A stretch of 64,000 nt of DNA from Rhizobium indicum (GTDB taxonomy: Bacteria; Pseudomonadota; Alphaproteobacteria; Rhizobiales; Rhizobiaceae). Shown piece by piece: positions 35,619-44,981 of this stretch. Below the pieces are notes generated by a model. That model saw only the letters and a program-made list of their open reading frames with translations. It was not told the DNA's origin and did no database searches. Position 1 is the stretch's first letter. The number at the start of each line of letters is the position of its first letter. The position numbers and the translations under genes were made by a program. The DNA is taken from NCBI RefSeq assembly GCF_005862305.2, contig NZ_CP054021.1:930001-994000 (forward strand), in the 5' to 3' direction.

Positions 35619-35676
35619 CGACGTTCCTTCGAAATTGCTTAACCGGGGCACCATCTGGCGCCCGCGGGCATGCTCA

Positions 35677-36657
35677 TTATCGTCGGCAGGCGGCCGTCAT
35701 GGCCGCGTCGCCTATGCAGTCCGGCGAAGGCACGGTGACGCCGATCGCCCTTACCGATTGTTCGATTGGCGCAGCGGCCACAGCCGGCCTTGCGCTCGTC
35801 TGTGGCGCCTCACCCGGCAGCGGCACGCGCGGGCCGATGGGTGCCGGCACCGCTGCCACACCTTGAGCCGGTTGCGCGGCCGAGGCGCTGCGAACGGCAG
35901 CGGCCCGCGGCCGGCTGACAATGGCAGGCGCCGGCTCGTAGCCGATCGGCATCGGGCTGGCGCGGTAACCGCCCTCGTCGGGATAGATCGGCACACCGGT
36001 GCGCCCGAGTGCAGCATCGGCGGGCGGCGGATTGCCGTAAGGGTTCCAGATCTCGCCGTCGAAGGTGCCGGTGACGGTGTAGCCATAGACGATGCCAAGC
36101 AGCTGGCGCTCGCTCGCTCTCGCATCGCAAAGGCGCAGACGCAGCTGGATCATGCCGAAATTACGCGCCTGGGTATTGGCGTTGGTGCTCGAGCGGATCT
36201 GCTGCCAGGCATAGAGGCAGGTGTCGCCGGCACGGCTGCGGCCGGAGGCATAGCCGAAGGGGCCATAGGCGTTCTGCAGGAAGGTCGCCGAGGTCGCCAT
36301 CGGCACGCCCGGGGTCGAACGGGCCACCTCGCGGGCAATACCGCTCTCGTTGATCATGCTGAAGCCGGCATTGCCAGCGCCGGGATTGGCTCCGGAACCG
36401 CCGAAGAATTGGACCTTCAGCGAATTCTGACCGGGCACGGAGGATGAGGTAAACAGCGAGATCGTCTGCTCGACGCCGTTGCCACGTTTGCGCTCGACGA
36501 CGCTGACGATCGACGGGCCGCCCGGCGGCGGCAGGACCAGCGCCTTTTCAGGTGCCACGGTTTCCGGCGCGGAAGGCTGGCGCACACCGCCTGTCGATGT
36601 GCAGCCGGCCATCATGCCCGCCACGGCCACCAGCAATATCGTCTTTCGCAAGCGCAT
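35677..36657 (-). CDS. bcsN: BcsN-like lipoprotein at the head of the cellulose operon
   Basis: 326 residues with a lipoprotein signal (ILLVAVAGMMAGCTSTG, Cys at 19). The conserved part is about 45-225 (SLFTSSSVPGQNSLKVQFFGG; DTCLYAWQQIRSSTNANTQARNFGMIQLRLRLCD), followed by a proline/alanine-rich tail. The position directly before bcsA and the profile fit BcsN of Type III operons, a protein of unknown mechanism required in agrobacteria. 58 bases separate it from bcsA. Confidence 0.85.
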   Translation of the reverse strand: MRLRKTILLVAVAGMMAGCTSTGGVRQPSAPETVAPEKALVLPPPGGPSIVSVVERKRGNGVEQTISLFTSSSVPGQNSLKVQFFGGSGANPGAGNAGFSMINESGIAREVARSTPGVPMATSATFLQNAYGPFGYASGRSRAGDTCLYAWQQIRSSTNANTQARNFGMIQLRLRLCDARASERQLLGIVYGYTVTGTFDGEIWNPYGNPPPADAALGRTGVPIYPDEGGYRASPMPIGYEPAPAIVSRPRAAAVRSASAAQPAQGVAAVPAPIGPRVPLPGEAPQTSARPAVAAAPIEQSVRAIGVTVPSPDCIGDAAMTAACRR

Positions 36658-36982
36658 GTATCGAGCCGCCGCAATCGTCTTTCTAGAGATCCATTCGCAA
36701 GCCGAAACGCGACGGATCGTCGAATCAACGACCGGTTGGTCGTCCGTTCAGAATAAACGTCCAACATGGTTAGCGAAAAGTAAACAAGCGAGCTCTAACA
36801 TCACCATCTGGACTCTTTTCGAGCGCTGTTGAGACAGCTCAACCGTATGATGCAAAAATTAATTTAGTAACAACTTAAATGCTCTCATTGCGTCTGTTAC
36901 TGCTGTCGCGAAAAGCCCGCGGGGAACTATGCCGCATGGCCAGCGTTGCCTTGATGTCTCAGGTTGGAAAAGGAGAAATCCC
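36658..36982. other. Divergent intergenic region, bcsN / DUF1236
   Basis: 325 bases with no gene. The middle (36700-36890) is AT-rich and should contain the promoter of the bcs operon and of the DUF1236 gene. I see no convincing -35/-10 pair or operator. Confidence 0.4.
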
Positions 36983-37297
36983 ATGCGCAAGACCATGCTG
37001 GCTGCGGCCGCCATGCTGACCATCAGCTCCGCCGCCTTCGCGCAGAGCACTGTCATCATCACCGATCCCGCACCGACCGGCTCCGTCGTATTGCCCGGCG
37101 AGGTGCGCACCTATGTGATGGAGCAAAACACACCTTCCGTCGTCTATGATGGCGATATCGCGGTCGGCGCGACGCTGCCCGATACCGTCGAAGTGCATAC
37201 CGTGCCTGATATCGACGGCTACGGCTATACGGTCGTCAATGAGCGGCGCGTGATCGTCGAACCGAAAACCCATCGCATAATCCAGGTCCTGGAATAA
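36983..37297 (+). CDS. DUF1236 exported protein
   Basis: 104 residues: a signal peptide (RKTMLAAAAMLTISSAAFAQ) and a domain ending in GYGYTVVNERRVIVEPKTHRIIQVLE, the DUF1236 signature. DUF1236 proteins are periplasmic, very common in Rhizobiales, function unknown. ATG at 36983 has AAAAGGAGA upstream. Confidence 0.88.
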   Translation: MRKTMLAAAAMLTISSAAFAQSTVIITDPAPTGSVVLPGEVRTYVMEQNTPSVVYDGDIAVGATLPDTVEVHTVPDIDGYGYTVVNERRVIVEPKTHRIIQVLE

Positions 37298-37337
37298 CGC
37301 GGATAGAGAATTGCGGACGTGCGGCTGTATCCCGGCT

Positions 37338-38984
37338 TCACGTCCGCTCGTCTCCCACCCTCACCGCGACATTCAGAAGTTCGCGGATCTTGTGAGCGAG
37401 CTGCTCCAGGCTGAAGGGCTTGGCAAGCAGGGAAACGCCGTGATCGAGCACACCATTATGGACGATGGCGTTGCGGGTGTAGCCCGTCGTATAGAGGATC
37501 CGGATCGCCGGCCATTTTTCCTGGACGATATCGGCAAGCTGGCGTCCGCTCATCTGCGGCATGACGATATCGGTGAAGATCAGGTCGACTGCCGCATTCT
37601 GCTCCAGAAGCATAAGCGCCTCCATGCCGCTAGCCGCCTGCAATACTGTGTAGCCGAGTTCATGCAGGCTTTCGGCAGTCATGGTGCGGACGTTCTCATC
37701 GTCCTCCACCACCAGGATCGTATCTTTGACGCTGCCCTGAGGGAGCGGCTGGGCGCCAGCGACGTTCAACCGGGCATCCGCCGTACCGACATGACGGGGA
37801 AGATAGATCTTCAACGTCGTGCCCCTGTCGATCTCTGAATAGATCTTGATGTGGCCGCCGCTCTGCTTGATGTAGCCATAGACCTGGCTGAGGCCGAGAC
37901 CGGTGCCTTTGCCGGGTCCCTTGGTCGTGTAGAACGGATCGAAGGCGCGGTCGATCACCTCCGGCGACATGCCGGTGCCGGTGTCGGTGATGCTGATCAT
38001 CACATATTGGCCTGCCTCGACCTCCGAATGCATGCGCGAATATCGCTCGTCGAGTTCGGTATTGGCGGTCTCGATCGTCAGATTTCCACCGCCCGGCATG
38101 GCATCGCGAGCGTTGACGGCAAGGTTCAGGATGGCATTCTCGAGCTGGCTCAAATCGGCAAAGCTCGGCCAGAGACCGCCGGCAAGCACGGTCTCGATCC
38201 GGATGTGCTCGCCGAGCGTGCGCCGCAGCAGCTCCGACATACCGCCGACCAGCTTGTTGAGGTCGATCACCTCCGGGGCGAGCGGCTGCTGGCGCGAGAA
38301 GGCGAGAAGACGCGCAGTCAGCACCGCCGCTCTCTGCGCACCATCTCTGGCGTTCTGGATGGAGTATAGCAGGCGAGGATCCTCGCTGCCGGTCAGGCGC
38401 CGCTGGGCGAGATCGAGGTTGCCGATGATGATCGCCAGCATATTGTTGAAATCATGGGCGACACCGCCGGTCAGTTGGCCGATCGTCTCCATCTTCTGCA
38501 ACTGGCGGACCTGCGCCTGAGCGGCGGCATTCTCTTCCATCTCGTGCCTGAGTTCGGCAGTGCGCTGGGCCACTGTCTGTTCGAGGCGTGTGTTGAAGCT
38601 GTTGAGCTCGTTGCGAAGGCGGCTCTGCCTGCCATGGGCGATGATGATCATCTCCATCAGCCCGACGATGATCACGGCATTGATGAGATAGGTGGAAAGG
38701 CCGACCCATTGACCGGCGGTGGCCGGCCAGAAAACATTGTGCGGCTCGACGAAAAACTGTTGGACAATGAAACCGGCAACCAAGGTCGCGACAAAGCCCG
38801 GCCCGGCGCCGCCTATGAAACTCGCGAGCAATATCGCCGGAAGGAAGCTCAGGAAGGGAAATCCGGAGAGAGTGTCGCTGGCGGCAAGCCTCAGAAGAAA
38901 CGTCAGGCCAACGAAGGCAATGGCCAGCGGATATGTATAACCCGGCCTGTGACGCAGCCAATCCGTGGCACTCAGCAAATCCAT
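37338..38984 (-). CDS. Hybrid sensor histidine kinase with receiver
   Basis: 548 residues. An N-terminal membrane domain with about four helices (18-115) of the KdpD-like DUF4118 type (PATAGQWVGLSTYLINAVIIVGLMEMI), a coiled linker (120-165), HisKA with GGVAHDFNNML (phospho-acceptor His at about 177), HATPase with NLAVNARDAMPGGG, DTGTGM and GKGTGLGLSQVYGY, and a C-terminal receiver (about 425-540; ILVVEDDENVR, IFTDIVMP, LLAKPFS). The stimulus is unknown. A separate receiver gene is encoded divergently 365 bases away. Confidence 0.92.
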   Translation of the reverse strand: MDLLSATDWLRHRPGYTYPLAIAFVGLTFLLRLAASDTLSGFPFLSFLPAILLASFIGGAGPGFVATLVAGFIVQQFFVEPHNVFWPATAGQWVGLSTYLINAVIIVGLMEMIIIAHGRQSRLRNELNSFNTRLEQTVAQRTAELRHEMEENAAAQAQVRQLQKMETIGQLTGGVAHDFNNMLAIIIGNLDLAQRRLTGSEDPRLLYSIQNARDGAQRAAVLTARLLAFSRQQPLAPEVIDLNKLVGGMSELLRRTLGEHIRIETVLAGGLWPSFADLSQLENAILNLAVNARDAMPGGGNLTIETANTELDERYSRMHSEVEAGQYVMISITDTGTGMSPEVIDRAFDPFYTTKGPGKGTGLGLSQVYGYIKQSGGHIKIYSEIDRGTTLKIYLPRHVGTADARLNVAGAQPLPQGSVKDTILVVEDDENVRTMTAESLHELGYTVLQAASGMEALMLLEQNAAVDLIFTDIVMPQMSGRQLADIVQEKWPAIRILYTTGYTRNAIVHNGVLDHGVSLLAKPFSLEQLAHKIRELLNVAVRVGDERT

Positions 38985-39000
38985 TCGACACCCCTTTTTA

Positions 39001-39102
39001 CAGCGCCACGCGTCTTTTCGAGAGCGGCAAAAGACGCTGCAACACTTTGAATTGCTGCATAATTTTGTCCATAAATCGATTCCGATTTAAGGAATTATGC
39101 AG
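39001..39102. repeat. Palindromic intergenic repeat, family B, full copy
   Basis: 102 bases: first dyad GCGTCTTTTCGAGAGCGGCAAAAGACGC, then GCTGCAACACTTTGAATTGCTGCAT and a second dyad ATAAATCGATTCCGATTTAAGG ending in ATTATGCAG. Related copies are the half element at 27466 and the diverged one at 63884. I remember this form as a very frequent short repeat in Rhizobium chromosomes. Confidence 0.8.
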
Positions 39103-39228
39103 GAGCCGTTGCAAAGACGGCATTCCAGCTTTTGCACATCGAATTTCAACCGGCAATATGCTGTTTCTCGCACTGCCGGCCATGACGTCTTGACGAGCCG
39201 TGCAAGCAGTCCACATAAACCTCCATGC

Positions 39229-39335
39229 CTAAAGCGTGTCGCATCTTTCGGATTCGCTCCTTGCGCTTTAGGTCTTTGTTTTTACGCATGTCGTTATCGC
39301 AAAACCGCTGCACACTTTTGCGCGACATGCTTTAG
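39229..39335. repeat. Palindromic intergenic repeat, family A copy 2 (RIME-like)
   Basis: CTAAAGCGTGTCGC to GCGACATGCTTTAG, 107 bases, near-identical over its second half to 9581-9689. It lies just before the receiver gene, whose AAGGGGG ribosome binding site begins three bases after the element. Confidence 0.85.
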
Positions 39336-39349
39336 CAAGGGGGCAATGG

Positions 39350-39709
39350 GTGAACCGGATCATGAAAGACATATTCATCGTCGAAGACGACGCACTGATT
39401 GCCATGCTGCTCGAGGACATGCTCGCCGATCTGGGCTACCGGGTCTGCGCCAGCGCGCCCGACCTGGAACGGGCGCTGAAAGCCGCCAGGGATACGGAGT
39501 TCGACGCGGCCATACTCGACGTCTCGCTTGCCGGGCAGAGTTCGCTGCCGGTCGCAAAGCTGCTCGACGAACGCGGAAAACCCTATCTCTATGCGACGGG
39601 ATACGGCACGCCGCCTGATGGCAGCAGCCCAAGCACGCTGCCCGTGCTGCAAAAACCCTTCCAACTCAGCGAACTCGAACAGGCGATGAAGCGGCTTACC
39701 GAAGCCTGA
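39350..39709 (+). CDS. Single-domain response regulator (CheY-like)
   Basis: 119 residues, one receiver domain: IFIVEDDALIAMLLEDML (acidic pair at about 11-12), phospho-acceptor in AILDVSLAGQ (about 56), and QKPFQ with the conserved lysine (about 104). No output domain. GTG at 39350 follows a GGGGG ribosome binding site; ATG at 39362 is the alternative. It might receive phosphate from the hybrid kinase encoded divergently, but similar lone receivers are common in rhizobia. Confidence 0.87.
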   Translation: MNRIMKDIFIVEDDALIAMLLEDMLADLGYRVCASAPDLERALKAARDTEFDAAILDVSLAGQSSLPVAKLLDERGKPYLYATGYGTPPDGSSPSTLPVLQKPFQLSELEQAMKRLTEA

Positions 39710-39718
39710 CTTTCCTAT

Positions 39719-40258
39719 TCAGCGCACCTGATCGAGCAGACGCTTGCATTCCAGGAGGTCGTAGAGCGCCTCCTGCAGCAGCGCCCTGTCTTCCTTGCCA
39801 ACGCTCGATTTGCCGATCGAGACTTCCTGCTCGTCGTCTCCGGCGACAAAATTGAAGAACCGGCGGGTGATCGGCGGCTTGGCGCGGCCGACGATCTGGT
39901 CTTCATCGGCCATGCCGACGCGCGGTTCCCCGGCACCCATGTCCTGCACGCCCGACGCGAGCGCCTCGACGCTGGCGAGATCGCCATGACCGACCGATAT
40001 GACGAACTTGTTGCCGTTGGTCTTCAGAAGTTTCTGCACACCCTTGATCGTATAGCCATGATCATAGAGCAAATGCCGGATTCCCTTGAGGAGATCCACA
40101 TCCTCCGGCCGATAGTAGCGACGGCCGCCGCCGCGCTTCATCGGCTTTATCTGGGGAAAACGCGTCTCCCAGAAGCGCAGCACATGCTGCGGCAGATCAA
40201 GATCGTCTGCGACTTCGCTGATGGTGCGAAAGGCATCGGGGCTCTTGTCCAACGTCAT
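39719..40258 (-). CDS. MerR-family transcriptional regulator
   Basis: 179 residues. A MerR DNA-binding domain covers about residues 10-80 ([45 protein letters not shown]), followed by a helical region without metal-binding cysteines (C-terminal [11 protein letters not shown] only). The position directly after ihfA is conserved in alphaproteobacteria; target unknown. Confidence 0.9.
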   Translation of the reverse strand: MTLDKSPDAFRTISEVADDLDLPQHVLRFWETRFPQIKPMKRGGGRRYYRPEDVDLLKGIRHLLYDHGYTIKGVQKLLKTNGNKFVISVGHGDLASVEALASGVQDMGAGEPRVGMADEDQIVGRAKPPITRRFFNFVAGDDEQEVSIGKSSVGKEDRALLQEALYDLLECKRLLDQVR

Positions 40259-40409
40259 ACTGCTACGCGACCTCGCGGCTCGATCCTACGGCGACTCATC
40301 ATATTTCAACGGTTTGGCGCCGACAATTCAAGTCATGTCTTGACGTTGCACACAAGGATGGAGAGCGCGAAGGAGAAAAAAAGCCGTTTCCGAAACGGGA
40401 AGCCGATTA

Positions 40410-40748
40410 TCAGGGAGCCGGATTCAGCGGCTTCAGCTTGATCTTGCGAGCGACATGCGACTTGAGGATGCGTGTCTTCAACACGTTCGACGCCTTGAAG
40501 GTCATGACCCGGCGGGGGGAAATCGGAACCTCCTCGCCGGTCTTCGGGTTGCGGCCGATCCGCTCGTTCTTGTCGCGCACCTGGAAGGTGGCGAAGGAGG
40601 AAAGCTTGACGGTTTCGCCACGCACGATGGCGTTGCAGATCTCGTCGATGACGGTTTCGACCAGTTCCGCAGATTCGGTCCGGGAAAGCCCAACCTTTCG
40701 GAAAACGGATTCCGCCAGGTCTGCTCGCGTCACTGTTTTTCCGGTCAT
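40410..40748 (-). CDS. ihfA: Integration host factor subunit alpha
   Basis: 112 residues, HU/IHF fold. [29 protein letters not shown] at the N terminus, [12 protein letters not shown] with the DNA-intercalating proline on the beta arm, and [13 protein letters not shown] at the end of the arm. IHF bends DNA in recombination and sigma-54 promoters. ATG at 40748 is chosen because [11 protein letters not shown] is the usual start; the frame to 40787 is an extension. It lies between fabH and merR, the common order. Confidence 0.95.
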   Translation of the reverse strand: MTGKTVTRADLAESVFRKVGLSRTESAELVETVIDEICNAIVRGETVKLSSFATFQVRDKNERIGRNPKTGEEVPISPRRVMTFKASNVLKTRILKSHVARKIKLKPLNPAP

Positions 40749-40853
40749 GGTTTCCCCGCCCATACAAAATATTTTGTGAAATCGCACGAAGAGTATTTGT
40801 CTTGCGCCTTACGGTCAAGCTCTTGTTCGCCGCCAGTTTTTTAGGATTCGTGC

Positions 40854-41825
40854 CTACCAGCGCAGCAGAACCGCACCCCAGGTAAAGCCGCCACCCATCG
40901 CTTCGAGCATCACCAGGTCGCCCTTCTTGATGCGGCCGTCGCCGGCAGCGGTCGCAAGCGCCAACGGGATCGAGGCGGCCGACGTATTGCCGTGCAGGTC
41001 GACGGTGATGACGACCTTCGCGGCATCGATGTTCAGCTTCTTCGCCGAACCGTCGATGATGCGGCGATTGGCCTGGTGCGGTACCAGCCAGTCGAGGTCA
41101 TCGGCTGTAGTACCGGTCGAATCGAAAGCCGCCTGAATGACATCGGTGATCATGCCGACGGCATATTTGAAGACCTCGCGGCCTTCCATGCGCAGCTTGC
41201 CGACAGTGCCCGTCGTCGACGGCCCGCCATCGACATAAAGCTTTTCCTTGTGCGAGCCGTCGGAACGCAGATGTGCGGTCAGCACGCCGCGATCGGCAGT
41301 GGTGCCCTCGCCTTCGGTCGCTTCAAGTATGATCGCGCCGGCGCCGTCGCCGAAAAGCACGCAGGTGGTGCGGTCGTTCCAGTCGAGAATGCGCGAAAAA
41401 GTTTCGGCGCCGATGACGAGAACGCGCTTGGCAAGCCCGCCGCGGATATAGGCATCCGCGGTGGTCACCGCATAGACGAAACCGGTGCAGACAGCCTGGA
41501 CGTCGAAGGCGAAGCCGTGGCTCATGCCGAGCCGGTTCTGGATGTTGACCGACGTCGCCGGAAACGTGTTGTCAGGCGTCGAGGTGGCACAGATGACAAG
41601 ATCGATATCGGCAGGCGTCAGGCCGCCATTGGCAAGCGCTGCGCGCGCGGCCGCCTCGCCCAGCGACGCCGTCGTTTCATCATCACCGGCGACATAACGC
41701 TGGCGGATACCGGTGCGCTGGACGATCCATTCGTCTGATGTGTCGACGATGGCCTCCATGTCACGATTGGTCATCACGCGCTTCGGAAGTGCGGCTCCGA
41801 ACCCGCGAACCACTGAACGGATCAT
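40854..41825 (-). CDS. fabH: 3-oxoacyl-ACP synthase III
   Basis: 323 residues. Condenses acetyl-CoA with malonyl-ACP to start fatty-acid synthesis. Catalytic triad visible: Cys in QAVCTGF (about 113), His in [11 protein letters not shown] (about 250), Asn in [10 protein letters not shown] (about 280). [10 protein letters not shown] at 41825 is the start known from relatives; an in-frame ATG at 41849 overlaps the plsX stop as ATGA and would add eight residues. Transcribed after plsX. Confidence 0.96.
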   Translation of the reverse strand: MIRSVVRGFGAALPKRVMTNRDMEAIVDTSDEWIVQRTGIRQRYVAGDDETTASLGEAAARAALANGGLTPADIDLVICATSTPDNTFPATSVNIQNRLGMSHGFAFDVQAVCTGFVYAVTTADAYIRGGLAKRVLVIGAETFSRILDWNDRTTCVLFGDGAGAIILEATEGEGTTADRGVLTAHLRSDGSHKEKLYVDGGPSTTGTVGKLRMEGREVFKYAVGMITDVIQAAFDSTGTTADDLDWLVPHQANRRIIDGSAKKLNIDAAKVVITVDLHGNTSAASIPLALATAAGDGRIKKGDLVMLEAMGGGFTWGAVLLRW

Positions 41826-41845
41826 CTTTGATTGAACCCCATCGC

Positions 41846-42892
41846 TCATGCTGCTTCCGGGCCCATCGGGGGCAGCCGCTTGGCATGATATTTCTTAAGA
41901 TCGTTTTCTATTTTCTGATTGAGGCCGTTCTTGGCCATGTCGTAGCCGACCTCGATTGCGGCTGCGATGCCTTCGGCATTCGCCCCGCCATGGCTCTTGA
42001 TGACGATGCCGTTCAGGCCGAGAAACACGCCGCCATTGACCTTGCTCGGATCGAGCTTCTCGCGAAGCATGTCGAAGGCGCTTTTGGCGAAGAGGTAGCC
42101 GATACGGGCGAGCAGCGTGCGCGACATGGCGGCACGCAGATATTCGCCGATCTGCTTGGCGGTGCCTTCGGCGGTCTTGAGCGCGATATTGCCGGAAAAT
42201 CCCTCGGTGACAACGACGTCGACCGTGCCCTTGCCAAGGTCGTTGCCCTCGACGAAGCCGGAATATTCGAGCGAATCGATGTTCGCCTCGCGCAACAGAC
42301 GGCCCGCCTCCTTGACCTCCTCCTGGCCTTTCATCTCCTCGACGCCGACGTTGAGAAGGCCGACCGTCGGACGTTCGACCTCGAAAAGCGCGCGCGCCAT
42401 GGCGCCGCCCATCAGGGCAAAATCCATCAGCTGCTGCGCATCGGCGCCGATCGTTGCCCCGACATCGAGCACGATGCTTTCACCCTTCAGCGTCGGCCAG
42501 ATCGCGGCGATCGCCGGACGCTCGATATTGGCCATGGTCCGCAGACAGAATTTCGCCATCGCCATCAGCGCGCCGGTATTGCCGGCCGAGACCGCGACAT
42601 CGGCGTCACCCGTCTTCACCGCCGCGATCGAGCGCCACATGGTGGAGATGTAGCGGCCACGGCGTAGCGCCTGGCTCGGCTTCTCATCCATGGCGACGGC
42701 AAGCTCGCAGTCGTGAAAGATCGATTTTTCCCTGAGCTTCGGAAACTTGGCGAGAACCGGATCGCACTGTTCCTTGAGACCGTAGAGAACGAAGGAAATA
42801 TCCGGATGCCGATCCAACGCCTTGGCGGCGCCGGGGATGACAACCTGGGGACCAAAGTCGCCACCCATGAGGTCGAGAGATATTCTGATCAC
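41846..42892 (-). CDS. plsX: Phosphate acyltransferase PlsX
   Basis: 348 residues. Makes acyl-phosphate from acyl-ACP for phospholipid synthesis. Characteristic segments: [19 protein letters not shown] at the start, [20 protein letters not shown] region ([11 protein letters not shown]), and [22 protein letters not shown] at 42892 is chosen because the conserved domain begins there; an upstream frame to 42976 lacks similarity. plsX-fabH-ihfA-merR forms the usual alphaproteobacterial cluster. Confidence 0.95.
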
Positions 42893-42990
42893 GCGTCCCT
42901 GATCCTTCTTTTCGCCGAGGGCGAAATTTCGGCCAAAATACCGGTTTTGGCGTCGCTTACAACTGAATTGTGTCAAATGCCAGAGGGGCT

Positions 42991-43545
42991 TCAGTCCTTT
43001 TTCCAGTCCTTGAGGGCTGCGAAAGCGGAGGGCTTTTTGTCGTCCTCGCCGCTGTCTTCGACATGGCCTGAGAATTCGATACCCTGCTTGCGCGGATAGG
43101 GATCGATCGCCAGAGCGGCGAATTCGGCAACCACCTCGCCGGCGTCGATCGTATCGCCGACAAAGTTCTCGGGCAGATCAGGACCGTCGGGATCGAGCAG
43201 CATCTCGCCGGCGTCGTTGCCGGCCTGGCGGGCAAGCTTGGAGCCTTCCGGCACGAAGATCTGCTCGAAGCTCTCGTCGATGGCGGATTCGACCGGTTCC
43301 AGCGTCACGACGCAGGACTGGACGATCTTCGCCTGCACGCGGCCCTTGATGCGCACGCCGTCGCGCTTCCAGCGGGCAATCTGCAGATCGGCGCTGAGAT
43401 CATCGACGGAGACGACGTTCCAGGTCCGAGCCAACGCCTTCAGTTCGCTGGCGTCGGCCTCGACATGGACCTCGACGGGGTTGGCCGAGATGTGGCCGAC
43501 CTTGACTTGATAGGAGAAGGGAACATCGTCCCGATCATTCTGCAT
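42991..43545 (-). CDS. DUF177 (YceD) family protein
   Basis: 184 residues. DUF177 core: [31 protein letters not shown] and [23 protein letters not shown] (about 75-105), then an acidic tail. In bacteria YceD is linked to 23S rRNA maturation and is usually beside rpmF/plsX; here it precedes plsX as in other rhizobia. ATG at 43545 has AGGAGGAAA upstream. Confidence 0.9.
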   Translation of the reverse strand: MQNDRDDVPFSYQVKVGHISANPVEVHVEADASELKALARTWNVVSVDDLSADLQIARWKRDGVRIKGRVQAKIVQSCVVTLEPVESAIDESFEQIFVPEGSKLARQAGNDAGEMLLDPDGPDLPENFVGDTIDAGEVVAEFAALAIDPYPRKQGIEFSGHVEDSGEDDKKPSAFAALKDWKKD

Positions 43546-43556
43546 CGTTTCCTCCT

Positions 43557-44105
43557 TCAGATGACCGGTGGGCAGGCGACCGGCGGGAGCGTTGCCGAAC
43601 CGGTGGCGATCAGCTCTTCGGCAACGGCGGACAGATGCGATTCTGCGGCCATCATCCATCCGGCGAGACCAGACATATCGGCCGGCGTCGCGGTTTCGGG
43701 GTAAATATTGCGCTGAAGGGCATGAGCCAGGGCTTCGGCATCGCCTGTGTCCATCGCCTTCGAATAGGCTTCGAGCCGGCCGTAAAACATACCGGCGAGC
43801 TTTTTCATCCGCTTCGGCACGCTGTTGTCGCCGATGCCGAGTTCACGGATCGAATAGTCGATATCCTGGAAGAAAGCGTCGACGATCTCCTGGGCGATTT
43901 CCTGGCCGCTGGTGGCGGAAGCACGGGTGCGGCGAAAAAACAGAATCATGGCGATCGAGAGCATCTCGAAACGGCCCATGACCGTATCCGGCACATTGAG
44001 CCGCTCGTAGAGTTCCGGCATGCGCGCAGCCGCCGCCAACGCCGCATATTGCCTGTCGACGATCGCCTGATTGTTGTTTTTCTTGCGGAAGAGCCCGAGG
44101 ATCAT
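43557..44105 (-). CDS. Ubiquinol-cytochrome c chaperone family protein
   Basis: 182 residues of the CBP3/UQCC1 type: QYAALAAAARMPELYERLNVPDTVMGRFEMLSIAMILFFRR and the later IAQEIVDAFFQDIDYSIRELGIGD, KRMKKLAGMFYGRLEAY. The family helps cytochrome b maturation in mitochondrial and alphaproteobacterial complex III. ATG at 44105 has GGAAAAAAC upstream. It is followed by the DUF177 gene after 11 bases. Confidence 0.9.
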   Translation of the reverse strand: MILGLFRKKNNNQAIVDRQYAALAAAARMPELYERLNVPDTVMGRFEMLSIAMILFFRRTRASATSGQEIAQEIVDAFFQDIDYSIRELGIGDNSVPKRMKKLAGMFYGRLEAYSKAMDTGDAEALAHALQRNIYPETATPADMSGLAGWMMAAESHLSAVAEELIATGSATLPPVACPPVI

Positions 44106-44350
44106 TGTTTTTTCCGGAAATGCCTCATTCTTCATGCCGGCTGGCGTATGGCCTTGTTGCATGATTTCGAAAGCTGGTTTACCGAAGCAGGCGCGAATTG
44201 CAATGCCGATCATGGCCAGTTTCGGGACGACGCCTTCGATGCGTCAGCGAAGCGAATTCGGGAAATTCGACCCGGAATGGCCACAATGGTTTTGCAGGAG
44301 GAAAGCGTGCAAGGCCCAGAATGGCTGCTATCGACACTCACAGGGAGTAG

Positions 44351-44884
44351 ATGTCGTTGAAGAAACGGTATTTCAAGTCTGACATGAAATTCTTCAGCAG
44401 TGCGGCCATTGCCCTCATAATTGCCTCCACTACCGCTCTCTCCGGTTGCCAGACCAGCACCGTTCTCAACGGCGGCTACGTCGCCGACCAGCAGTCGCTG
44501 AACCTTGTTCCGGAAGGCTCCAGCCGCGAGCAGGTGCTGCTTTCGCTCGGCACCCCGTCGACGACGGCGACCTTCGACGGCGAAGTCTTCTATTACATCT
44601 CGCAGCGGCGCACGCGTGCGGTCGCCTTCCAGAAACTGAAGGTCGTCGATCAGAGCGTTCTGGCGATCTATTTCGACAAGGACGGCGTCGTCAGCCGCCG
44701 CGCCAACTATGCGCTGCAGGACGGCAAGGTGTTCGACACGATCGGACGCGTCACGCCGACCGGCGGCAAGGAACTCACCTTCCTGCAACAGATGCTTTCC
44801 GGCGGCAGCGCCGCGAGTGCTGCCCGCAGCCTGTTCGGCGGCGGCGCCGGCGGCACGCCGCAGAACCCAAGCAGCCTGCGCTGA
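44351..44884 (+). CDS. bamE: Outer-membrane assembly lipoprotein BamE (SmpA/OmlA)
   Basis: 177 residues, lipoprotein signal with ASTTALSGC (Cys at about 33), then the BamE fold: LVPEGSSREQVLLSLGTPS, VFYYISQRRTRAVAF and LAIYFDKDGVVSRRANY. Part of the BAM complex that inserts beta-barrels. ATG at 44351 has GGGAG upstream; the in-frame ATG at 44384 is less likely. A terminator follows. Confidence 0.92.
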   Translation: MSLKKRYFKSDMKFFSSAAIALIIASTTALSGCQTSTVLNGGYVADQQSLNLVPEGSSREQVLLSLGTPSTTATFDGEVFYYISQRRTRAVAFQKLKVVDQSVLAIYFDKDGVVSRRANYALQDGKVFDTIGRVTPTGGKELTFLQQMLSGGSAASAARSLFGGGAGGTPQNPSSLR

Positions 44885-44907
44885 TCGGACACGCCTTATA
44901 CGAGGAA

Positions 44908-44935
44908 CCCGCCGGATCGCTCCGGCGGGTTTTTT
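44908..44935 (+). terminator. Rho-independent terminator of bamE
   Basis: CCCGCCGGA (44908-44916) pairs perfectly with TCCGGCGGG (44921-44929) around a TCGC loop and is followed by six T residues. It lies between the convergent bamE and hppA genes. Confidence 0.9.
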
Positions 44936-44981
44936 AATGATCGCTGCGTCAGCTTGAAGTGTGCCAAGCCGGCGCCGTTGT

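Noticed and set aside
33324..35642. Long plus-strand open frame (772 codons) over bcsA
   Set aside because: Shadow of the GC-rich bcsA gene; the amino-acid composition (H, R, D, A rich) is typical of an antisense frame.
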